Shown piece after piece: positions 9,801 through 15,857 of a stretch of 64,000 nt of DNA (positions within the stretch are counted from its first letter, which is position 1; every line of letters starts with the position of its first letter). Position numbers and translations under genes: made by a program. Where the stretch lies: NCBI RefSeq assembly GCF_000720765.1, contig NZ_JODC01000012.1:175754-239753 (forward strand), written 5' to 3'. The notes beneath the pieces were generated by a model, which was not told where the DNA came from, made no database searches, and was given only the letters and a program-made list of their open reading frames with translations. This DNA is from Streptomyces sp. NRRL S-646 (GTDB lineage: Bacteria; Actinomycetota; Actinomycetes; Streptomycetales; Streptomycetaceae).

Positions 9801-9870
9801 CCTGAAGGGGCGCGGGGCTGTGTCGATTTGCGGCTCCGCCGCGCGGGCGCGATCAGCCGCAATGGCGCGG
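9801..9870. repeat. Streptomyces-type intergenic GC-rich repeat, copy B
   Basis: Same core as copy A: GGGGCGCGGGGCTGT, then GCGGCTCCGCCGC and GGGCGCGATCAGCC. It fills the gap between the convergent paralogue-2 PBP gene and the SsgA-like gene, where its hairpins could end transcription from both sides. Confidence 0.75.
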
Positions 9871-9881
9871 CGGACGAACAC

Positions 9882-10229
9882 TCAGCGACCAACAGGCGCC
9901 GCAGCCATATACGTGCGACGCAAGAACCGCAGCAGGGTCTTCGACTCGAACTGCACGACCGAAACACCCTGCGCCGAGTGGAACTCGACAACGGCCTGAA
10001 CCCGGCCGCAAGGCCACACCCGCACCTCTCCGCTGCCGGCAGGTGCGCGCAGCCCCTGTTCCAGCAGGGAACGCGAGAAGCTCCATTCGTCCACCCCGGG
10101 CAGCCCGACCCGCACCTCACGCGGGTCGACCTCTGGGTCGTAGCGCAGGACCACCGGGACGGTCTCGTCCTCCGGTACCGCCGCATCCGTGACTATGTGG
10201 GCTCGTGCGTACTGCTCGACTACAGACAT
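9882..10229 (-). CDS. ssgE: SsgA-like sporulation/cell-division regulator (SALP), probably SsgE
   Basis: A 115-aa small protein of the actinomycete-specific SsgA family. Features are EVRVGLPGVDEWSFSRSLL and EVRVWPCGRVQAVVEFHS, and the C-terminal FESKTLLRFLRRTY. SALPs steer septum placement, peptidoglycan remodelling and spore separation, in part by recruiting FtsZ and PBPs. I start at the ATG at 10229 because GAGAGGG lies ~9 bases upstream. The SsgE name rests on my memory that the S. coelicolor SsgE gene lies next to two PBP genes; the family call is firm, the paralogue name less so. Confidence 0.85.
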   Translation of the reverse strand: MSVVEQYARAHIVTDAAVPEDETVPVVLRYDPEVDPREVRVGLPGVDEWSFSRSLLEQGLRAPAGSGEVRVWPCGRVQAVVEFHSAQGVSVVQFESKTLLRFLRRTYMAAAPVGR

Positions 10230-10390
10230 CGTGACGGCCCTCTCACGCTGCGTGTCCTGTGTGGAACCTGTGCGTCCACCCCCTCCCAATGTCCCACATT
10301 TTCCCGAGCGCGCCCCTTGGCGTCGGACAACTCACATGCACGGGGAACTCATGCGCAGGGAACTGTGCACCACGGAGGAGCCCCTCGCTC

Positions 10391-10407
10391 TTGCAAGTCG
10401 TTCGCAA
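10391..10407 (+). promoter_or_regulatory. Candidate Nur (nickel uptake regulator) operator
   Basis: TTGCAAGTCGTTCGCAA matches the described Nur box (TTGCAA-N5-TTGCAA) with one mismatch. It overlaps the -35 region of the importer promoter, which is where a nickel-bound Fur-family repressor would act. Confidence 0.7.
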
Positions 10408-10415
10408 CAAGGCAT

Positions 10416-10428
10416 TATCATCGAAAGG
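10416..10428 (+). promoter_or_regulatory. Candidate leaderless promoter of the nickel/cobalt importer operon
   Basis: A -10-like TATCAT at 10416-10421 puts the transcription start at about 10427-10428, which is the G of the GTG start codon. No ribosome site is present at a useful distance. The message is therefore probably leaderless. Confidence 0.55.
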
Positions 10429-11471
10429 TGCATGTGCCTGACGGATTCATCAACGCCCCCGTCTCCGCCGCGACCGGAGTCCTCGCCGCGGGCGCCATCG
10501 CGGTGAGCCTGCGCGGCGCCCGCCGCGAGCTGGACGAGCGGACGGCGCCACTGGCGGGACTGGTGGCGGCGTTCATCTTCGCGGTGCAGATGCTGAACTT
10601 CCCCGTCGCAGCGGGGACCAGCGGGCATCTGCTCGGCGGTGCGCTCGCCGCGATCCTCGTCGGCCCCTTCACCGGTGTCCTGTGCGTGTCCGTCGTCCTG
10701 CTGATGCAGGGCATCCTCTTCGCGGACGGCGGCCTGACCGCGCTCGGCGTGAACATCACGGACATGGCGATCGTCACGACGGTCGTCGGATACGCCGTCT
10801 TCCGCGGCCTGGTGAAGGTGCTCCCGCGGGGGCGGCGCTCGGTGACCGTCGCCTCCTTCGTCGCCGCGCTCCTCTCGGTGCCGGGCGCGGCGGTCGCCTT
10901 CACGCTGATCTACGCCGTCGGCGGCACCACGGACGTCTCCATCGGCAAGGTCGCCACCGCGATGATCGGCGTACACGTACTGATCGGGATCGGCGAGGCG
11001 GCGATCACGGGGCTGACGGTGGGCGCGGTGATCGCCGTACGCCCGGATCTCGTGTACGGCGCGCGCGGCCTGGAGCAGAAGCTCAAGCTGCGGGTGAACG
11101 GCGAACTCGTGGACGCCCCGGCGCGCCCGGCGCCCGTCGCAGCGCGCACGTCCCGCCGCGCGCTGTGGATCACCGGCCTGGTCACCTCCCTCGTCCTGGC
11201 GGGCTTCGTCAGCTTCTACGCCTCCTCGAACCCCGACGGCCTGGAGAAGGTCGCCCACGACAAGGGCATCGACAGCAGGGCCCGGAAGCACGCCTCCGAC
11301 GGCTCCCCGCTCGCCGGTTACGGCGTCAAGGACGTGGCGGACGCCCGCCTCTCCGGCGGCCTCGCGGGCGTGATCGGCGTCGGCGTGACCGTCGTCGCGG
11401 GCAGCACGGTGTTCTGGGTGGTGCGCAGGCGCCGTACGAACGACGCCTCTCCTGTCGGCACGGGCGTCTGA
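10428..11471 (+). CDS. nikMN: ECF nickel/cobalt importer, fused CbiM/NikM and PDGLE (NikN-type) subunit
   Basis: A 347-aa membrane protein. The start MHVPDGFI is the signature N-terminus of CbiM/NikM, in which the first His helps bind the metal ion; this fixes the GTG at 10428. About six membrane spans follow. After a linker near residue 220 comes a second module with one span, the hallmark NPDGLEKVA and a final C-terminal span: the PDGLE domain that stands in for CbiN/NikN. The gene heads an operon with the transmembrane coupler and ATPase. The Nur-type operator suggests nickel rather than cobalt. Confidence 0.92.
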   Translation: MHVPDGFINAPVSAATGVLAAGAIAVSLRGARRELDERTAPLAGLVAAFIFAVQMLNFPVAAGTSGHLLGGALAAILVGPFTGVLCVSVVLLMQGILFADGGLTALGVNITDMAIVTTVVGYAVFRGLVKVLPRGRRSVTVASFVAALLSVPGAAVAFTLIYAVGGTTDVSIGKVATAMIGVHVLIGIGEAAITGLTVGAVIAVRPDLVYGARGLEQKLKLRVNGELVDAPARPAPVAARTSRRALWITGLVTSLVLAGFVSFYASSNPDGLEKVAHDKGIDSRARKHASDGSPLAGYGVKDVADARLSGGLAGVIGVGVTVVAGSTVFWVVRRRRTNDASPVGTGV

Positions 11472-11472
11472 C

Positions 11473-12234
11473 ATGGGCGCCGGGCACGCACACAGGCTCT
11501 ACCGGCACGGGCACTCCCCCGTGCACGCCCTGCCGCCGCACACCAAGCTCGCCGCCGCCTTCGCGTTCGTGGTGGTCGTGGTGTCGACGCCGCGGGAGGC
11601 GGTGTGGGCGTTCGGCGTCTACGCCGTGCTGCTCGCAGTCGTCGCGCAGCTCGCGCGCGTGCCCGCCGCCTTCCTGCTCAAGCGGCTGCTGATCGAGGTG
11701 CCGTTCGTCGCGTTCGCGGTGCTGATGCCGTTCGTGGCGGAGGGCGAGCGGGTGGACGTCCTGGGCCTCTCGCTGAGCGTGAACGGCCTGTGGGGCGCCT
11801 GGAACGTGCTCGCGAAGGGCACGCTGGGTGTCGCCGCGTCCGTCCTGCTGGCCTCCACGACCGAACTGCGCGAACTCCTCCTCGGCCTGCAGCGGTTGAA
11901 GCTCCCGCCATTGCTGGTGCAGATCGCGTCCTTCATGATCCGCTACGGCGACGTCATCACGGACGAGATGCGGCGGATGCGGATCGCCCGGGAGTCCCGG
12001 GGCTTCGAGGCGCGGGGCGTGCGGCACTGGGGCGTGCTCGCGAAGTCGGCCGGCGCCCTGTTCATCCGCTCCTACGAGCGCGGGGAGCGCGTCCACCTGG
12101 CCATGGTCAGCCGCGGTTACGCCGGTTCGATGCCGGTGATCGACGAAGTGACCGCGTCCAGAGCCCAGTGGTCGTACGCCCTCACGCTCCCCCTCGCCGC
12201 CCTCGCCGTCTGCCTGCTGGGATGGACCCTGTGA
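11473..12234 (+). CDS. nikQ: ECF transporter T component (CbiQ/NikQ)
   Basis: A 253-aa membrane protein that couples the substrate-binding subunit to the ATPase. It carries the T-component cytoplasmic signature near residue 175 (ARESRGFEARG) and a second Ala-Arg-Gly-type motif (VSRGY) near 215. The ATG at 11473 starts 1 base after the nikMN stop. Its own stop overlaps the ATPase start by 4 bases (GTGA), indicating translational coupling. Confidence 0.9.
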   Translation: MGAGHAHRLYRHGHSPVHALPPHTKLAAAFAFVVVVVSTPREAVWAFGVYAVLLAVVAQLARVPAAFLLKRLLIEVPFVAFAVLMPFVAEGERVDVLGLSLSVNGLWGAWNVLAKGTLGVAASVLLASTTELRELLLGLQRLKLPPLLVQIASFMIRYGDVITDEMRRMRIARESRGFEARGVRHWGVLAKSAGALFIRSYERGERVHLAMVSRGYAGSMPVIDEVTASRAQWSYALTLPLAALAVCLLGWTL

Positions 12235-12983
12235 GTACTCCTTCTCTTGAGGTCTCCGGCCTCGCCTTCGCCTACCCCGACGGCCACCAGGCCCTGTTCG
12301 GCGTCGACTTCTCCATCGGGCGCGGCGAGCGGGTCGCGCTGCTCGGTCCCAACGGTGCCGGCAAGACGACCCTCGTGCTGCACCTCAACGGCATCCTGAC
12401 CGGCGGCGCCGGCACCGTCACGGTCGCCGGGCTGCCCGTCGGCAAGCAGCACATGGCGGAGATCCGCCGAAGGGTCGGCATCGTCTTCCAGGACCCCGAC
12501 GACCAGCTGTTCATGCCGACGGTCCGCGAGGACGTGGCCTTCGGGCCTGCGGCGGCCGGAATGAAGGGGCCGGAGCTGGAGGAGCGCGTCGACCGGGCGC
12601 TCACACAGGTCGGCATGGCGGAGTTCAAGGACCGCCCCCCGCACCACCTCTCCTTCGGGCAGCGGCGCCGGGTGGCCGTGGCGACCGTCCTCGCCATGGA
12701 GCCGGAGATCCTCGTCCTGGACGAGCCGTCCTCCAACCTCGACCCGGCCTCCCGGCGCGAACTGGCCGACATCCTGCGTTCGTTGGACGTCACCGTCCTC
12801 ATGGTCACGCACGACCTGCCGTACGCCCTGGAGCTGTGCCCGCGCTCCCTGATCCTCAGCGAGGGGGTGATCGCGGCGGACGGGAAGACGGCCGAGCTGC
12901 TCTCGGACGAGGACCTGATGCGCGCCCACCGGCTGGAGCTGCCCTTCGGTTTCGACCCGCGGTCCGTGAGAATGGGTGCGTGA
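12231..12983 (+). CDS. nikO: ECF transporter ATPase (CbiO/NikO)
   Basis: A 250-aa ABC ATPase energising nickel/cobalt import. It has Walker A GPNGAGKTT, a Q-loop in FQDPDDQLF, the signature LSFGQRRR (Phe-Gly-Gln in place of Ser-Gly-Gln), Walker B ILVLDEPSSNLD and the switch His in VTHDLPY. The Q-loop sequence DPDDQLF is typical of ECF ATPases. GTG start at 12231 within the nikQ stop; the last codons overlap the ohrR-like start by 4 bases. Confidence 0.92.
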   Translation: MSTPSLEVSGLAFAYPDGHQALFGVDFSIGRGERVALLGPNGAGKTTLVLHLNGILTGGAGTVTVAGLPVGKQHMAEIRRRVGIVFQDPDDQLFMPTVREDVAFGPAAAGMKGPELEERVDRALTQVGMAEFKDRPPHHLSFGQRRRVAVATVLAMEPEILVLDEPSSNLDPASRRELADILRSLDVTVLMVTHDLPYALELCPRSLILSEGVIAADGKTAELLSDEDLMRAHRLELPFGFDPRSVRMGA

Positions 12984-13606
12984 CGCACGAGGACGATACG
13001 GCGGCCGAGCCCTCCGCTGAAGGTGCCGCGACGGGCCGTGGTTTGTCTGCAGCGCCATCGGGGCTGGTCGCGCCCCGCGGCGGAGCCGCAGATGGATACA
13101 GCCCCGCGCCCCTTCGGGGCGCTGCCGATCCGGCGCGGACTTCGCCCGGCCCTCCTGGGACAGGCTCTGAGCCTTCCCTGCTGCTCGACGACCAGCTGTG
13201 TTTCGCGCTCTACGCGGCCCAGCGCGCGGTGACGTCCTCCTACCGCCCGCTCCTCGACGAACTCGGCCTCACCTACCCGCAGTACCTGGTCCTGCTCGTC
13301 CTGTGGGAGCGCGGCCAGGTCCCGGTCAAGGAGCTGGCGACGGCGCTGCGGCTCGACTACGGCACGGTCTCGCCCCTGCTGAAGCGGCTGGAGGCGGCGG
13401 GCCTGGTGCGCCGGGAGCGCGCGGCGCACGACGAGCGCTCGGTGCTGGTCGCATGCACGGGGCGCGGGGAGGAACTGCGGGAGCGCGCGGCGTGCGTACC
13501 GGGCGCGCTGCTCGCGGCCACGGGCCTCGACGCCCCGGAGGTGGCGCGGCTGCGCGAGGACTTGTGGCGCCTGGCGGCGAAGGCCGAAGCGGCCGCACAA
13601 CGCTGA
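12980..13606 (+). CDS. ohrR: MarR/OhrR-family organic peroxide-sensing regulator with repeat-derived N-terminus
   Basis: About 208 aa. The conserved winged-helix core begins near residue 70 with LLDDQLCFALY; its Cys is where OhrR proteins are oxidised by organic hydroperoxides. The DNA-recognition helix (YGTVSPLLKRLEAAGLV) follows. OhrR proteins are usually ~150 aa. The extra ~65 N-terminal residues come largely from an inverted copy of the GC-rich repeat seen elsewhere in intergenic DNA, read in frame. No in-frame start lies between the repeat and the core, so the GTG at 12980 (overlapping nikO by 4 bases) is forced. The next gene is ohr, its usual target. Confidence 0.88.
   Translation: MTHEDDTAAEPSAEGAATGRGLSAAPSGLVAPRGGAADGYSPAPLRGAADPARTSPGPPGTGSEPSLLLDDQLCFALYAAQRAVTSSYRPLLDELGLTYPQYLVLLVLWERGQVPVKELATALRLDYGTVSPLLKRLEAAGLVRRERAAHDERSVLVACTGRGEELRERAACVPGALLAATGLDAPEVARLREDLWRLAAKAEAAAQR
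13030..13140. repeat. GC-rich repeat, copy E, inverted and inside the ohrR coding region
   Basis: Reverse-complement of the intergenic repeat: GGGGCTGGTCGCGCCC, then GCGGCGGAGCCGC, then CAGCCCCGCGCCCC and TTCGGGGCG. It is read through in frame as an Ala/Gly/Pro-rich stretch within the OhrR-like protein. Confidence 0.8.
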
Positions 13607-13660
13607 TCTCGGGTTACCCCCGGTTGCTACCCCCTGGTAACGGCTGCTGACCTACCAGCC

Positions 13661-13682
13661 AGTACCTTGTGCACGATGTACT
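13661..13682 (+). promoter_or_regulatory. Candidate OhrR operator upstream of ohr
   Basis: A 22-bp near-perfect palindrome: outer arms AGTAC and GTACT around a central GTGCAC, with two mismatched positions per arm. It lies 29 bases before the ohr ATG, where repressor binding would block transcription. MarR/OhrR dimers bind inverted repeats of this size. Confidence 0.6.
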
Positions 13683-13710
13683 TGCGCGCACTCGTTCTGG
13701 GGGGCCAACC

Positions 13711-14166
13711 ATGAGTGACGATGTCGATGATGTCTCCGTCGACACCCGACCGACGAAAATCATGTACGTCGCCGAAGCGACCGCACACGGCGGCCGGGAC
13801 GGCTACGTCACCAGCCAGGACGGGCAGATCGAGGTCAAGGTCGCGATGCCGCCGGAGCTGGGCGGCGACGGCAACGGCACCAACCCCGAGCAGCTGTTCG
13901 CGGCCGGATACAGCTCCTGCTTCCACAACGCGCTGGTGCTGGTGGGCCGCCGTGCCGGCCTCGACCTCACCGGTTCCACGGTCGCCGCGAAGGTCGGCAT
14001 CGGCCCCAACAAGCAGCGCGGTTACGGCCTCGCGGTCGCCCTCAGCGTCTCGCTCCCGGTACTGGACCAGGACGTCGCGGCGAAGCTCGTGGACGCGGCA
14101 CACGAGGTCTGCCCTTACTCGAACGCGACCCGCGGGAACATCGACGTGTCGATTCTGCTTGGGTGA
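13711..14166 (+). CDS. ohr: Organic hydroperoxide resistance protein Ohr
   Basis: A 151-aa OsmC/Ohr-fold thiol peroxidase that reduces organic hydroperoxides. The peroxidatic Cys is in YSSCFHNAL and the resolving Cys in EVCPYSNATRGN; the Arg and Glu ligands are also in place (PEQLFAAGY). Family length is normal, with a short acidic N-terminal extension. ATG at 13711. The preceding ohrR-like gene and the palindrome between them support peroxide-induced control. The PYSNATRGN end separates Ohr from OsmC. Confidence 0.93.
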   Translation: MSDDVDDVSVDTRPTKIMYVAEATAHGGRDGYVTSQDGQIEVKVAMPPELGGDGNGTNPEQLFAAGYSSCFHNALVLVGRRAGLDLTGSTVAAKVGIGPNKQRGYGLAVALSVSLPVLDQDVAAKLVDAAHEVCPYSNATRGNIDVSILLG

Positions 14167-14200
14167 GTAGGAAGTACACACAGGCAGGAGGAGCACGGGC

Positions 14201-15364
14201 GTGGACGTGAACGGTGCGGTGGCCGAGGGCTTCGAGCCGGTCAGGGAAGCGTTCGTACGGAACTTCGAGGTGCTCGGGGACCGGGGCGCGGCCGTCACCG
14301 TCTACCGGGACGGGCACAAGGTCGTCGACCTGTGGGGCGGCACGAAGGACGTCGACGGCACAGCCCCCTGGGAGCACGGCACCGCCCAGATCGTGCGCTC
14401 GGCGACCAAGGGGGTCGCCGCCGCCGTACTCCTGCTGCTGCAGCAGCGCGGGGAGCTGGACCTGGACGCGCCGGTCGGCGAGTACTGGCCGGAGTTCAAG
14501 GCGGCGGGCAAGGAACGGACGCGGGTGTGGCACCTGCTCGCCCACCGCGCCGGAGTGCCCGTCCTCGACCGCCCGCTCACGCCCGCCCAGGCCGCGGACC
14601 CGGACCTCGGCGCCGAGGCGGTCGCGGCGCAGGCACCGGCCTGGGAGCCGGGCACCGACCACGGGTATCACGCGCAGACGTACAGCTGGCTGACCGGCGA
14701 GCTGGTGCGGCGGATCACGGGACGCACCGTCGGCGAGTGGATCGCGGACGAGATGGCCGGGCCGGTCGGGGCGGACCTGTGGCTCGGGCTGCCGTCGGGT
14801 GAGCAGGCGCGCGTGGGCCGGGTGGCCCAGGTCGACCCCCCGGCGGACCCGCACGGACTGCGGACGCGCCCCAAGCGCGCGGTCTCCGAGGCCTACGCCG
14901 ACCCCGGCTCCCTCACCCGCCGCGCCTTCGCCGCGATCACCCCGCTGCCCGACGAGAACGACCCCGCCTACCGCGCCGCGGCCCTGCCCGCCTCCAACGG
15001 CATCGCGACGGCGGAGGGCCTGGCGCGCTTCTACGCGTCCCTGATAGGCGAAGTGGACGGCGGAACAAGGCTGTTCACACCGGAGACCGTGGAGCTGGCC
15101 CGCACCGAACGCAGCGCGGGGCCGGACCGCGTGCTGGTCGTGCACACCCGGTTCGGCCTCGGCTACATGCTCCACGGCGCGGCGTCCCCGCTCCTGTCCC
15201 CCACCTCCTTCGGCCACCCGGGCCGCGGCGGCGCCCTGGGCTTCGCCGACCCCGACTCGGGCATCGCCTTCGGCTATGTGACGAACGGCTTCCGCAAGTC
15301 CGTGACGGCGGACCCCCGGGCACAGGCCTTGGTAAGGGCGGTACAGAGCGCCGTATCGGCATGA
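14201..15364 (+). CDS. Serine hydrolase of the beta-lactamase/esterase (class C-like) family
   Basis: A 387-aa protein of the EstB/penicillin-binding-like group. The Ser-x-x-Lys pair is in RSATKGVAA (~residue 67), the catalytic Tyr in YHAQTYSWL (~160), and the third motif is HPGRGGALG near the C-terminus. It lacks a signal peptide, so it is probably cytoplasmic and acts on esters or beta-lactam-like amides. GTG at 14201 follows a strong GGAGGAG. Substrate unknown. Confidence 0.85.
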   Translation: MDVNGAVAEGFEPVREAFVRNFEVLGDRGAAVTVYRDGHKVVDLWGGTKDVDGTAPWEHGTAQIVRSATKGVAAAVLLLLQQRGELDLDAPVGEYWPEFKAAGKERTRVWHLLAHRAGVPVLDRPLTPAQAADPDLGAEAVAAQAPAWEPGTDHGYHAQTYSWLTGELVRRITGRTVGEWIADEMAGPVGADLWLGLPSGEQARVGRVAQVDPPADPHGLRTRPKRAVSEAYADPGSLTRRAFAAITPLPDENDPAYRAAALPASNGIATAEGLARFYASLIGEVDGGTRLFTPETVELARTERSAGPDRVLVVHTRFGLGYMLHGAASPLLSPTSFGHPGRGGALGFADPDSGIAFGYVTNGFRKSVTADPRAQALVRAVQSAVSA

Positions 15365-15388
15365 CGCGACGGTCCGGCAGCTCCCCGA

Positions 15389-15460
15389 CAGGGGCGCGGG
15401 GCTGTGCCGGATTGCGGCTCCGCCGCGTGGGCGCGACAAGCCACGACGGCGCAGCAGACA
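15389..15460. repeat. Streptomyces-type intergenic GC-rich repeat, copy C
   Basis: GGGGCGCGGGGCTGT core, GCGGCTCCGCCGCGTGGGCGCGA and CAAGCCACGACGG. It fills the gap between the convergent serine hydrolase and DUF1876 genes. Confidence 0.75.
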
Positions 15461-15467
15461 ACCGACG

Positions 15468-15743
15468 TCAGACGTTGATGGAGTGCGACGTCCGCCCGGA
15501 CGCCGAGTCGATCTCCCCATGCGCCTTCGTCAGCAGCTGCATGGCGAGTTCGTTCAGCGCCCGCGCGCCGGCGATCTCCTCCCCCACCCGTGGCTGATTC
15601 GAGTCGGTGTGGTGTCGGCTCGCGTGGCCGTGGGCCTTTACCTCGCTCCCGTCGGACAGGCGCACCAGCGCGACCGCCCGCGTGTGTGTGTCGTCCTCCT
15701 GGAACTCCAGCTCGACGTGCCATCCCACTGCGGTGTGCATCAT
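15468..15743 (-). CDS. DUF1876 domain-containing small protein
   Basis: A 91-aa protein with the DUF1876 pattern: GWHVELEFQEDDTHTRA near the start, then LVRLSDGSEVKAHGHASRH and a helical C-terminus. The family is actinobacterial and its function is unknown; the fold resembles dsRNA-binding domains only in outline. The start at 15743 is fixed by GGAGGTGATC, a near-complete match to the 16S anti-Shine-Dalgarno sequence, 3-6 bases upstream. An upstream extension to 15800 is unlikely because it reaches the terminator hairpin. Confidence 0.85.
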   Translation of the reverse strand: MMHTAVGWHVELEFQEDDTHTRAVALVRLSDGSEVKAHGHASRHHTDSNQPRVGEEIAGARALNELAMQLLTKAHGEIDSASGRTSHSINV

Positions 15744-15801
15744 GACGATCACCTCCGGAAGACCTGCTTCCAGGGTGCTCCTACGGGCCCGCGGATGCAC
15801 G

Positions 15802-15839
15802 CAGACCCCAGGCCGACACTGATGTCGGCCCGGGGTCTG
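15802..15839. terminator. Terminator hairpin downstream of the phosphoesterase gene
   Basis: A long stem, CAGACCCC-x-GGCCGACA paired with TGTCGGCC-x-GGGGTCTG, has one mismatch and a 4-base loop. It lies 19 bases beyond the stop of the large secreted phosphoesterase gene and upstream of the DUF1876 start, so it separates the two transcription units. Confidence 0.8.
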
Positions 15840-15857
15840 TCGGCGCGAGGGGCTGCG

